Below, piece after piece: positions 1 to 7,826 of a DNA stretch of 19,792 bases (positions within the stretch are counted from its first letter, which is position 1; each line of letters opens with the position of its first letter). This DNA comes from Alphaproteobacteria bacterium. GTDB taxonomy: Bacteria > Pseudomonadota > Alphaproteobacteria > UBA8366. The position numbers and the translations under genes were made by a program. The stretch lies in assembly GCA_030743445.1 (NCBI GenBank), contig JASLSL010000171.1:1-19792 (forward strand), read 5' to 3'. Under the pieces are notes generated by a model, which did no database searches, had not been told where the DNA came from, and worked only from the letters and a program-made list of their open reading frames with translations.

Positions 1-141
1 CTCGTCACCGGCGCCGGCAAGGCCGACATGCTGGCCCGCCTGATGGCCGGAGACCCGGACGTCCCCGCCGGCCGGGTGCGGTCGGCGCGGGCAATCGTCT
101 TCGCCGACAGGGATGCGGCGGCCGCGTTGCCGGCGTGCTGA
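1..141 (+). CDS. pgl: 6-phosphogluconolactonase, C-terminal fragment
   Basis: Only the last 46 codons are present; the gene enters from the left edge in frame 1 and stops at TGA 139-141. The visible peptide begins LVTGAGKADMLARLM, followed by a GDPDVPAGRVR stretch and a FADRDAAAAL tail. This is the pattern of the C-terminus of the SOL/6-phosphogluconolactonase family, in which a conserved Gly-x-x-Lys element near the end helps bind the sugar phosphate. The family hydrolyses 6-phosphoglucono-1,5-lactone to 6-phosphogluconate in the cytosol. The stop is 32 bases before the fgd start on the same strand. Fgd makes exactly this lactone, so the context supports the call. A related sugar-phosphate isomerase/deaminase of the same fold (NagB-like) cannot be excluded from 46 residues. 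Confidence 0.75.
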   Translation, partial: LVTGAGKADMLARLMAGDPDVPAGRVRSARAIVFADRDAAAALPAC

Positions 142-173
142 CGGTACAATCTTACAGCCAAGGGACCGGACCC

Positions 174-1178
174 ATGCTGACACTCGGATACAAGGCCTCG
201 GCGGAGCAGTTCGCACCCCGCGACCTAGTCGATTTCTCGGTGATCGCCGAGGAGGTTGGCTTCGACTCCATCGCGCTCAGCGACCACTTCCAACCGTGGC
301 GGCACAGCGACGGCCACGCCCCATATTCCTTCGCCCTGCTCGGCGCGATCGGCGAGCGCACCGATCGGGTGGTCATCGGCACTAGTGTCGTCACCCCGAC
401 CTTCCGCTACCACCCGTCGATCGTCGCCCAGGCGACGGCGACCCTCGGCGCCCTCTATCCGGGCCGCGTGATGCTCGGGGTCGGAACCGGCGAATCGCTC
501 AACGAAGTGCCGGCGATCGGCATCGAGTGGCCGAAGTTCAAGGAGCGTTTCGGACGCCTCAGCGAAGCAATCGAGCTCATGCGGCGCCTGTGGAGCGAGG
601 AACGGGTCACCTTCGAGGGCGACTACTATCGCACCGAGAACGCCACCATTTACGACCGTCCCGAGGCGCCGGTCCCGATCTACGTGGCCGCCTCCGGACC
701 GACGGCGGCGCGGCTTGCCGGACGCACCGCCGACGGCTTCATCTGCACCAGCGGCAAGGCCCCGGAACTCTACACCGAGACCTTGCTGCCCAATGTCGAC
801 GAGGGTCTCGAGAAGGCCGGCCGAAAGCCCGACAGTATCGAGCGCATGATCGAAATGAAGGTCTCCTTCGACAGCGATCCGGAGCGCGCCAAGTCCGACA
901 CCCGCCACTGGGCGGCGCTCGCCCTGAAGCCCGAGGAGAAGACCGGGGTCGAGGACCCCATCGAGATGGAGAAACTGGCCGACGCCCTGCCCATCGAACG
1001 GGCGGCGAGCCGCTGGATCGTCTCGTCGGACGCGGACGAGCATGTCGAGCGGATCGCGCCCTACGTCGAGCTCGGCTTCACCCACCTGGTGTTCCACGCG
1101 CCGGGTCCCGACCAGGAGCGCTTCCTCCGCCTCTACGGCGCCGAGGTCCTGCCTCGCCTGCGCCGGCGCTACGGGTGA
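174..1178 (+). CDS. fgd: F420-dependent glucose-6-phosphate dehydrogenase (LLM family)
   Basis: Oxidises glucose 6-phosphate to 6-phosphogluconolactone while reducing F420 to F420H2; it is the main source of reduced F420 in mycobacteria. The 334-residue product closely follows my memory of M. tuberculosis FGD1 (336 aa) over its whole length, including LGYKASAEQFAPR at the N-terminus, SDHFQPWRH, TPTFRY, GVGTGE and LVFHAPG. Residues matching the known active site are all present: His38 (His40 in FGD1), Trp42 (Trp44), Glu107 (Glu109) and Glu11 (Glu13). The three phosphate ligands are also present: Lys195 (Lys198), Lys256 (Lys259) and Arg280 (Arg283). These separate true FGD from other luciferase-like F420 enzymes. 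I chose ATG 174, preceded by AGGGA at 161-165, over an upstream in-frame start at 135, because FGD1 aligns from this point and 135 lies inside pgl. It sits between pgl and the F420 biosynthesis genes. Confidence 0.95.
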   Translation: MLTLGYKASAEQFAPRDLVDFSVIAEEVGFDSIALSDHFQPWRHSDGHAPYSFALLGAIGERTDRVVIGTSVVTPTFRYHPSIVAQATATLGALYPGRVMLGVGTGESLNEVPAIGIEWPKFKERFGRLSEAIELMRRLWSEERVTFEGDYYRTENATIYDRPEAPVPIYVAASGPTAARLAGRTADGFICTSGKAPELYTETLLPNVDEGLEKAGRKPDSIERMIEMKVSFDSDPERAKSDTRHWAALALKPEEKTGVEDPIEMEKLADALPIERAASRWIVSSDADEHVERIAPYVELGFTHLVFHAPGPDQERFLRLYGAEVLPRLRRRYG

Positions 1179-1288
1179 GGTGCCGCGCCGGAGACGACGA
1201 CGGCTCGCGTGATACACTTGGGCTCTGAACGCGCACTAGTGTTGGCCATCCACGGCGGCGGCGTTGGTGGAGCATTGACGGAGAGGAC

Positions 1289-2062
1289 ATGAGCCACCCG
1301 CGGACAATCGAACTGCTGGCGCTGCCGGACATGCCGCTGGTCCAACCCGGCGACGACCTGGCCGGCCTGATCCTCGATGCCGTCCGGGCGGCGGACCGCC
1401 GGTTGGAAGATGGCGACGTGCTGGTCGTCGCCCAGAAGATCGTCTCCAAGGCGGAAGACCGCGGCGTCGACCTGGGCCAGGTGACACCGTCCGCGGCGGC
1501 GCGTCGCCTGGCCGAAGAGTGCGACAAGGACCCGCGCCTGGTCGAGCTCATCCTTGCCGAGTCCACGGAAGTGGTGCGCCACCGGCCCGGGGTCCTGGTG
1601 GTGGCGCACCGTCTCGGCGTGGTCCTCGCCAACGCCGGCATCGACCAGTCGAATGTCGATGCCGGAGACCGAGGCGAGCGTGTCCTGCTGCTGCCCCGTG
1701 ATCCGGACGACAGTTGCCGGCGTCTCGCCGGGGACGTGCGCCGGCGCACCGGCGCGGAGGTCGCGGTCATCGTCAACGACAGCCTCGGGCGGGCCTGGCG
1801 CAACGGCGTCTGCGGGGTGGCGCTCGGGGCCTGGGGGCTGCCGGCGCTTGCCGATCTGCGCGACCGTGTTGACCTCTTCGGCCGGCCCCTGGAGGTGACC
1901 CAAGTGGCCGCCGCCGACGAGCTCGCCGCCGCCGCCTCTCTGCTTCAGGGGCAGGCCGACGAAGGGTTACCGGTGGTCCTGGTGCGCGGCTTCGCCGCCG
2001 ACGGGTCCGCCGGCGGCGCCGGCGACCTGATTCGCGCCAAGGACGAAGACCTGTTCCGATGA
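1289..2062 (+). CDS. cofE: Coenzyme F420-0:L-glutamate ligase (stand-alone CofE)
   Basis: GTP-dependent ligase that adds gamma-linked L-glutamates to F420-0, giving F420-n. The 257-aa product has the CofE hallmarks: VVAQKIVSKAE (residues 47-56), ILAES near residue 90, NAGIDQSNV (115-123) and DSLGRAWRNG (164-173) followed by GVALG. The length equals archaeal-type CofE. Actinobacterial FbiB is about 450 aa because it carries an extra C-terminal FMN-dependent reductase domain, which is absent here; the ORF stops right after the CofE fold. ATG 1289 is preceded by GGAGAGG (1280-1286). The TGA overlaps the cofD start as ATGA, so the two are probably translationally coupled. A 110-base gap separates it from fgd; no clear promoter or terminator was recognised there. 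Confidence 0.95.
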   Translation: MSHPRTIELLALPDMPLVQPGDDLAGLILDAVRAADRRLEDGDVLVVAQKIVSKAEDRGVDLGQVTPSAAARRLAEECDKDPRLVELILAESTEVVRHRPGVLVVAHRLGVVLANAGIDQSNVDAGDRGERVLLLPRDPDDSCRRLAGDVRRRTGAEVAVIVNDSLGRAWRNGVCGVALGAWGLPALADLRDRVDLFGRPLEVTQVAAADELAAAASLLQGQADEGLPVVLVRGFAADGSAGGAGDLIRAKDEDLFR

Positions 2063-3072
2063 GCGGCGCTTCCCCCGCGCTCGTGGCCTCCGGCCCGGCG
2101 TGCGTCGCCCTGTCGGGAGGGGTCGGCGGCGCCAAACTGGCACTCGGCCTGGCCCACGTCATGGACCCGGCGCGGCTTCTGGTGGTGGCCAACACGGGCG
2201 ACGACTTCGAACACCTCGGGCTCCACGTCTCCCCCGACCTGGACACCCTGACCTACACCATGGCCGGCCTCGCCAATGCCGAGACCGGGTGGGGCCGGGC
2301 CGGGGAAACCTGGACCTTCATGGCGGCCCTGGAGGCGCTCGGCGGCGAGACCTGGTTCAAGCTCGGCGACGGCGACCTGGCCACCCACGTAGAGAGGACC
2401 CGCCGGCTGCGGGCCGGCGAGACGCTCGGCGCGATCACCGCCGACCTCTCGGCCAGGCTCGGCATCCAAGCCCGCATCGTGCCGATGAGCGACGATCCGG
2501 TACGCACCATAATCGAAACCAAGGACGGCGAGAGCCTCGCCTTCCAGCACTACTTCGTGCGCCTGGGCTGTGCGCCGCAAGTCGCCGCCATACGTTTCCA
2601 GGGCGCCGAGCGGGCGCGCCCCGATCCGGTCATGCTGGCGGCGTTGTCCGAGGCCGAGGTGGTCGTCATCTGCCCGTCGAACCCGTTGATCAGCATCGAT
2701 CCGATCCTCGCCGTGCCGGCGCTCAGGGCGGCGATCGAGGCCACTTCGGCGCCGGTCGTCGCGGTCTCGCCGATCGTCGGCGGCCGCGCCCTCAAGGGGC
2801 CGACGGCGAAGATGATGGGCGAGCTCGGCATGGCGGTTTCCGCCGATGCCGTCGCCGGTCACTACGGCGACCTCCTCGACGGCTTCGTCCTCGACACCGC
2901 CGACGCGGCCCTCGCCGACAGCGTGCGCCGGCTGGGCATCGAGGTCCTGGTGGCGGATACGGTGATGACAAGCCTCGACGATCGCCGCGCCCTGGCCCGC
3001 CGCGTCCTCGACTTCGCCACACGTCTGGGCGAGGCGTCGGCCGGTCCGCAGCAGGCGCAGCCCCGGACCTGA
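2059..3072 (+). CDS. cofD: Phospho-carboxylate transferase CofD/FbiA
   Basis: Transfers the phospho-carboxylate part of a GDP-activated intermediate (made by CofC) to the hydroxyl of Fo. The product is F420-0, or dehydro-F420-0 if the precursor is phosphoenolpyruvate. The 337-aa protein shows the family signatures in order: ALSGGVGGAK (residues 18-26, nucleotide binding), NTGDDF (45-50), DLDTLTY, a PSNP motif at 206-209 that helps hold Fo/GDP, and SPIVGG with LKGPT further on. Length is normal for CofD/FbiA (about 300-340 aa). The start ATG 2059 overlaps the cofE stop by four bases. Which precursor is used (2-phospholactate, PEP or 3-phosphoglycerate) cannot be read from the sequence with confidence. 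Downstream lies a 183-base gap before cofC. Confidence 0.96.
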   Translation: MSGASPALVASGPACVALSGGVGGAKLALGLAHVMDPARLLVVANTGDDFEHLGLHVSPDLDTLTYTMAGLANAETGWGRAGETWTFMAALEALGGETWFKLGDGDLATHVERTRRLRAGETLGAITADLSARLGIQARIVPMSDDPVRTIIETKDGESLAFQHYFVRLGCAPQVAAIRFQGAERARPDPVMLAALSEAEVVVICPSNPLISIDPILAVPALRAAIEATSAPVVAVSPIVGGRALKGPTAKMMGELGMAVSADAVAGHYGDLLDGFVLDTADAALADSVRRLGIEVLVADTVMTSLDDRRALARRVLDFATRLGEASAGPQQAQPRT

Positions 3073-3190
3073 TCCGCCGATAGCGCCGTCCGGGACGCCG
3101 CAAGGATGATCGGCGGTGGTCCGCATTCATCCGTGACAAGGGATCGCCGGCCATGGAAAAATAAAGCGGGCCGTCCAGGAGAAGGGAAGC

Positions 3191-3259
3191 ATGGATACCA
3201 ACGGCGTCTCGAGCCATCCACTTCGCCCTTACGGGCTCTGCCCGGAAGGCGCCCCGTGA
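3191..3259 (+). CDS. Short ORF (22 aa) overlapping the cofC start
   Basis: A 23-codon frame, ATG 3191 to TGA 3257-3259, starting MDTNGVSS and ending GLCPEGAP. It has the best ribosome binding site in the cofD-cofC gap (AGGAG at 3177-3181, nine bases before the ATG). Its stop overlaps the cofC GTG (3256-3258) as GTGA, the arrangement expected for translational coupling. It resembles no family I know. It may be a leader or coupling peptide for cofC, a small functional peptide, or chance. Another possibility is that translation of cofC once began here in another frame. No conservation data were available. Confidence 0.35.
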   Translation: MDTNGVSSHPLRPYGLCPEGAP

Positions 3260-3963
3260 CCTGGGCGATCCTGCCGGTGAAGGACCTGGCCACCGCCAAG
3301 CAGCGCTTGAACGACGCATTGACGCCGGGCGAACGCCGGGATCTTTTCCAGGCCATGGTCGAGGACGTGCTCGAGGCGCTGTCCCGGGTCCGTGGCCTCG
3401 CCGGCATCTGTGTCTTCACCCGTGATTCGGAGGCCGTCGCACTGGCCAAGCGCTATGGGGCTCGCCTCGTCATGGAAGGCGAGAGCCTGGGCCAGACGGC
3501 GGCGGTGACGGCGGCAGCGTCGGTGCTGGCGGTGGATGGGGTGGCGGACGTCGTGTGCGTACCCGGCGATGTCCCCCTGGCGACGGCGGTGGAGATCGAG
3601 CGGGTCCTGGCCCATCACCGGGCGGCGCCCGACACCCGCCCCCGGGTCACGATCGTCCCGGCCCGGGACGGGCTGGGCTCCAATTGCATGGTCTGTTCGC
3701 CGCCCGATGCCTTGCCGTTCCAGTTCGGCGACGACAGCTTCACCCGCCATTTGGCCGCGGCGCGCCGGGCCGGGGTCGTGGTGCGGCGCATGGAGGCAGC
3801 GGGACTGGGCCTCGATGTCGACACGCCGGACGATCTGGCCGTCCTGCTGCAACGCGCGGGCAAGACCCGCGCCCAAGCCTACCTGAAGGCAAGCGGCATC
3901 GCCGCCCGTCTGCGTGGCACAACCGGTCCGGACCTAAGTGCCGGACGGCCGGAGGCATCGTGA
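3256..3963 (+). CDS. cofC: Phospho-carboxylate guanylyltransferase CofC/FbiD
   Basis: Activates a three-carbon phospho-carboxylate with GTP, giving the unstable GDP intermediate consumed by CofD. The 235-aa product starts at the family's canonical N-terminus, TWAILPVKDLATAKQRL, then shows the nucleotidyltransferase elements VPGDVPLA (about residue 100) and ARDGLGSN (about 135). It ends with LGLDVDTPDDLAVLL. I chose GTG 3256, with GGAAGG at 3244-3249, over an in-frame ATG at 3106. The extra 50 residues from 3106 look non-coding and have no family counterpart. The stop TGA (3961-3963) overlaps the fbiC ATG by one base (TGATG), so cofC and fbiC are almost certainly co-translated. Substrate choice in F420 biosynthesis is known to depend largely on this enzyme. 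Confidence 0.93.
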   Translation: MTWAILPVKDLATAKQRLNDALTPGERRDLFQAMVEDVLEALSRVRGLAGICVFTRDSEAVALAKRYGARLVMEGESLGQTAAVTAAASVLAVDGVADVVCVPGDVPLATAVEIERVLAHHRAAPDTRPRVTIVPARDGLGSNCMVCSPPDALPFQFGDDSFTRHLAAARRAGVVVRRMEAAGLGLDVDTPDDLAVLLQRAGKTRAQAYLKASGIAARLRGTTGPDLSAGRPEAS

Positions 3964-6404
3964 TGGACGCGGTCGTCGAACCCGCGAGCGGAAGGCTCGA
4001 CGAGGACGCCGCCTTGGCCCTGGCCGGTGCGGTCGATACCGAGGCCCTGATGCGCCGGGCGGCGGCGCTCCGCGACGAGGGCCACGGCAACGTCGTCTCC
4101 TACTCGCGCAAGGTCTTCATCCCGCTGACCAAGCTGTGCCGGGACGTCTGCCATTACTGCACCTTCGCCGAGCCGCCGAAGCGCGGCGCGGCCGCCTACA
4201 TGACCCGCGAGGAGGTCCTGGCGGTGGCCCGCGCCGGGGCCCGCGCCGGCTGCAAGGAGGCCCTGTTCACCCTCGGCGACAAGCCCGAGTTGCGGTATCG
4301 CGTCGCCCGCGAGGAACTCGATCGCATGGGCCACGCCTCGACCCTCGACTACCTGGCCGAAGTCGCCGGCCTGGTGTTCGATGAAACCGGCCTCTTTCCG
4401 CACGTCAATCCGGGGCTCATGGAAGCCTCCGACGTGGCCATGCTGCGCGCCGCATCGGTGTCCCAGGGGATCATGCTGGAGAGCGCCGCCGCGGAGCTGT
4501 GCGCGCCGGGCGGGCCGCACCACGGCTCTCCCGACAAGGACCCGGCACGGCGCCTCGAGACCATCGAGGTGGCCGGCACACTGAGAGTTCCGTTCACCTC
4601 CGGCATCCTCATCGGCATCGGCGAGACCCGCCGCCAGCGGATCGAATCCCTGCTCGCACTGCGCCAGGCGCACGACCGCCACGGCCACATCCAGGAGATC
4701 ATCGTCCAGAACTTCCGCGCCAAGCCAGGCACCCGCATGGCCCGCGCGACCGAGCCCGATTTCGACGAGTTGCTGTGGACCGTGGCCGTCGCCCGCCTGG
4801 TGTTCGGCCCGGAGATGAACATCCAGGCGCCGCCCAACCTCAGCCCGGGGCCGATGGCCAGGCTGATCGCCGCCGGACTCAACGATTGGGGCGGGGTGTC
4901 GCCGGTGACCCCCGACTTCGTCAACCCGGAACGGCCGTGGCCCCATATCGATACCCTGGCTCGCGAGACGGCCGCATCAGGCCACGTGCTCGCCGAGCGC
5001 CTCTCTGTCTACCCGCGCTATGCCTTGGACGGCGACGCGTGGCTCGATCGGCGCTTCCGCACCCCCGTCCTGCGCGCTGTCGACGGCCAGGGCCTGGCGC
5101 GGCCCGACACCTGGTCGCCGGGCGGCACCGGCGCCTTGCCGGTGGAGACGCCGCCGCCGGCCGCGCCCGTGCGGGCGGCCAGGCCCGTGCGGGTGGGCGG
5201 GCTCGCCGGCGGCATCGCGGACAGGGCGGCGGGCGGCGAAGAGCTCTCGGAGGCCGAAATCGTGCGCCTGTTCGAGGCGCGCGGCGAAGGGGCCCAAGCG
5301 GTCATGGCGGCTGCCGACCGGCTGCGCGCCCGGATCAACGGCGACGTCGTCACCTACGCCGTCAACCGCAACATCAACTACACCAACGTCTGCTATTTCC
5401 GCTGCGGCTTCTGCGCCTTCTCCAAGGGGCGGCTCAGCGAGAACCTGCGCGGCCGGCCCTACGACCTGAACCTCGACGAGATCGCCCGGCGCACGCGCGA
5501 GGCCTGGGAACGTGGCGCTACGGAGGTGTGCATGCAAGGCGGAATCCACCCGGACTACACCGGCCGGACCTATTTGGAGATCTGCGCCGCGGTGCGCCAG
5601 GCGGCGCCCGGAATGCACTTGCACGCCTTCTCGCCGCTGGAGATCGCGCAAGGTGCCGCGACCATCGGCATCGGGGCACCCGAGTTCCTGGGGCGGCTGC
5701 GCGACGCCGGCCTCAACTCACTGCCGGGGACGGCGGCCGAAGTCCTCGACGACGAGGTCCGCCAGACCCTGTGCCCGGACAAGATCGACACGGGGAGCTG
5801 GCTCGACGTCATGGCGGCGGCCCACGCCGCAAGCCTGCGCTCGACGGCGACGATTATGTTCGGCCACGTCGACGGTTACCGGCACTGGGCTCGGCATCTC
5901 TTGCGGATCAGGGCCCTGCAGGCGCGGACCGGAGGTTTCACCGAGTTCGTGCCGTTGCCCTTCGTCCACATGGAGGCGCCGATCTACCTGAAGGGGCGGG
6001 CCCGGCGCGGCCCGACCTATCGCGAATGCGTCCTCATGCATGCGGTGGCGCGATTGGTGCTTCATCCCCACATCACCAATATACAAACGTCGTGGGCGAA
6101 GATGGGCCCCGAGGGCGCGGTGGCCTGCCTCGCGGCGGGCGCCAACGACCTGGGCGGCACGTTGATGAACGAGACCATCACCCGTGCCGCCGGCGCCGCC
6201 CACGGCCAGGAGATGCCGCCGGCGCGGATGGAGGCGCTGATCCGCAAGGCCGGTCGCAGGCCGGTGCAGCGCACCACTTTCTACGGCGCCGTGCCGGCCG
6301 AGCGGACCGCCGACGCCTTCGCCGCCAGGCCGCTGGCACCACCCGTCAACACGCCGCTCGCGCCACGCGACCGCGGCCGCACCCGCGTGCTGTTGCGCGG
6401 CTGA
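3963..6404 (+). CDS. fbiC: 7,8-didemethyl-8-hydroxy-5-deazariboflavin (Fo) synthase, CofG-CofH fusion
   Basis: Makes the deazaflavin chromophore Fo from 5-amino-6-ribitylaminouracil and tyrosine by two radical-SAM half reactions. The 813-aa protein has two radical-SAM modules. The CofG-like half comes first, with the [4Fe-4S] ligands Cys59, Cys63 and Cys66 in the motif CRDVCHYC. The CofH-like half has Cys477, Cys481 and Cys484 in CYFRCGFC. A Pro/Ala/Arg-rich linker of roughly 50 residues (about 390-440) joins them. Other landmarks are HVNPGLM and GILIGIGET in the first half, and GGIHPDYTGRTY, GTAAEVLDD and GGTLMNETI in the second. Domain order and length match actinobacterial FbiC; archaea and cyanobacteria typically use separate CofG and CofH. 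The upstream extension to 3555 is an alternate-frame read of cofC and was dropped. Confidence 0.97.
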   Translation: MDAVVEPASGRLDEDAALALAGAVDTEALMRRAAALRDEGHGNVVSYSRKVFIPLTKLCRDVCHYCTFAEPPKRGAAAYMTREEVLAVARAGARAGCKEALFTLGDKPELRYRVAREELDRMGHASTLDYLAEVAGLVFDETGLFPHVNPGLMEASDVAMLRAASVSQGIMLESAAAELCAPGGPHHGSPDKDPARRLETIEVAGTLRVPFTSGILIGIGETRRQRIESLLALRQAHDRHGHIQEIIVQNFRAKPGTRMARATEPDFDELLWTVAVARLVFGPEMNIQAPPNLSPGPMARLIAAGLNDWGGVSPVTPDFVNPERPWPHIDTLARETAASGHVLAERLSVYPRYALDGDAWLDRRFRTPVLRAVDGQGLARPDTWSPGGTGALPVETPPPAAPVRAARPVRVGGLAGGIADRAAGGEELSEAEIVRLFEARGEGAQAVMAAADRLRARINGDVVTYAVNRNINYTNVCYFRCGFCAFSKGRLSENLRGRPYDLNLDEIARRTREAWERGATEVCMQGGIHPDYTGRTYLEICAAVRQAAPGMHLHAFSPLEIAQGAATIGIGAPEFLGRLRDAGLNSLPGTAAEVLDDEVRQTLCPDKIDTGSWLDVMAAAHAASLRSTATIMFGHVDGYRHWARHLLRIRALQARTGGFTEFVPLPFVHMEAPIYLKGRARRGPTYRECVLMHAVARLVLHPHITNIQTSWAKMGPEGAVACLAAGANDLGGTLMNETITRAAGAAHGQEMPPARMEALIRKAGRRPVQRTTFYGAVPAERTADAFAARPLAPPVNTPLAPRDRGRTRVLLRG

Positions 6405-6493
6405 GGCCGTCCGGGTCCGCTCCGCTCGACGGCGAAGCGGTTCACTTCGGTGCTCGCTCGGCTGGCGGGGAACATCAGTAATCCCCCTTCGCT

Positions 6494-7435
6494 TTACGTG
6501 ACCAAGGGGGCGACTTCGGTCATGAAGTGGTCCATGTTTTCGATGGTTTTCGAGGCCGGCGGGCTGCGGAAATCGAAGACGACCTCGTCGACGCCCATGG
6601 CCTCGTAGGCGCGAATATCCTCGGCGATGCGCTCGGGCTCGCCGGTGAACAGCAGGCGGTCGTGGCCCTCGGGGACCCGGCCCGGATCATAGGACGGCGC
6701 CTTGAAGGAAATCGTCAGCGCCTCGAAGTCGCGGCCTTCGGCCTCGGTCAATTGTTTCAGCTGATCGAGCAGGCCCTGAAATTCGGCCGGCGGCAGGGGC
6801 GAGGCCGAAGTCGCGCCGACCGGGTGCCAGCCATCGCCGTATTTCGCGACACGCCGGAGCGCCGCGCGGCTGTGGCCTCCGATCCAGATCGGCGGATGCG
6901 GCTTTTGCACGGGATGCGGCATGCAGTGCAAATCCTTGAAGGAATAGAATTCGCCGTCGTGGGAGACCGGGTCCCGGGTCCAGCATTTCTTGAAGATCTC
7001 GAGGTATTCGTTGCTGGCGGCACCGCGCTTGTCGAAGTCGGGCGCGCCGAGGGCTTCGAATTCCTCGCGCATCCAGCCGACGCCGACGCCGACCGTGACC
7101 CGGCCTTTGGAGAGGACGTCGATGGTGGCCAGTATTTTCGCGGTCGCGAGCGGATTGCGATGGGGCAGGACCAAGACCGAGGCCACTAGGCGCGGTGTCG
7201 TGGTGAAGCCGGCGACGAAGGACATCAGGGTAAGCTGTTCCATGGCGTCGCCGACGCCGGGGAAACCGCCATCGACGGTGTAGGGATAGGGCGAGGCGAC
7301 CGTCACCGGGAAGACGATATGATCGCCGAAGACGATCGTCGCGTAGCCCAGCGCCTCGCCCGCCCGCGCGATTTCGGTGATGTCGTCGGGGTTGCCCAGC
7401 GGCCCCCGCGTCGGCAGGTAAAAGCCATAGCGCAT
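6494..7435 (-). CDS. LLM-class flavin/F420-dependent oxidoreductase (TIGR03619-like)
   Basis: A 313-aa luciferase-like TIM-barrel oxidoreductase. It starts MRYGFYLPTRGP and has GDH at residues 37-39, VLVLPHRNPL, GVGVGWMREEFEALG and PIWIGG, the signature set of the Rv2161c-type subfamily often annotated as F420-dependent. The substrate cannot be deduced. The start at 7435 is preceded on the minus strand by GAGGCGAGGA; an open upstream extension to 7648 has no family support. The gene is convergent with fbiC (89-base gap). Its proximity to a full F420 locus makes F420 use plausible, but some LLM members use FMN. It is clearly paralogous to the LLM gene at 10163-11083. Confidence 0.88.
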   Translation of the reverse strand: MRYGFYLPTRGPLGNPDDITEIARAGEALGYATIVFGDHIVFPVTVASPYPYTVDGGFPGVGDAMEQLTLMSFVAGFTTTPRLVASVLVLPHRNPLATAKILATIDVLSKGRVTVGVGVGWMREEFEALGAPDFDKRGAASNEYLEIFKKCWTRDPVSHDGEFYSFKDLHCMPHPVQKPHPPIWIGGHSRAALRRVAKYGDGWHPVGATSASPLPPAEFQGLLDQLKQLTEAEGRDFEALTISFKAPSYDPGRVPEGHDRLLFTGEPERIAEDIRAYEAMGVDEVVFDFRSPPASKTIENMDHFMTEVAPLVT

Positions 7436-7779
7436 GTCGTCCTCGCCTCTTTTTTTGTCGGGTCTCGAAGATGCCGGCGACCGCGGTTGCCGCACTGTCC
7501 GGGAATTCGCCCCGGCGGCGCAAGACCTACGCGGTGGCGCGCGCCAATTGTGCGGCAATGAGAAGTGGGAGAGTACGTCCGATATTTCCCGGATAACCGC
7601 CAAATTCAGGAAAATCGTACCACCGTTCCACCGCCAAGAGAACGGCATCTCTTCCGCAGCGTGGTCGGCGACCAGTGCCCGATCTCCTTCGACAACGAGA
7701 GTTCGGTTTGAATGCTACGGACGGCTCCACCACCGGCATCGCGATGTGTCACATTTCTGCACCCAGCGTTGAACCCCGG

Positions 7780-7807
7780 ATGTCCGTTTCTGGCTAGGAG
7801 CGGACGT
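7780..7807. repeat. Degenerate palindrome, GTCCG/CGGAC family
   Basis: Arms GTCCG (7782-7786) and CGGAC (7801-7805) flank a TTTCTGGCTAGGAG centre. The TGGCTAGGA core recurs at 14271-14279, which argues for common descent rather than a chance hairpin. Confidence 0.6.
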
Positions 7808-7826
7808 GTTCGAGCGCCACGGTGAA

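Noticed and set aside
1264..1273. TTGGTGGAGC match to the 3' end of tRNA-Ala, as a possible attachment-site duplicate
   Set aside because: Ten bases only, in the cofE leader; too short for a tRNA-derived att repeat and readily expected by chance.
3106..3255. In-frame 50-residue N-terminal extension of CofC from ATG 3106
   Set aside because: The extension has no family counterpart and the GTG at 3256 has its own RBS and matches the canonical CofC start.
4499..6481. 660-codon alternate plus frame inside fbiC
   Set aside because: Arg/Pro/Gly-rich shadow of the FbiC frame with no motif; common in GC-rich genes.
6483..6510. CCCCCTT/AAGGGGG inverted repeat at the end of the minus-strand LLM gene
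   Set aside because: Seven-base arms with a 14-base loop overlap the coding end and no T-tract follows, so I do not call it a terminator.
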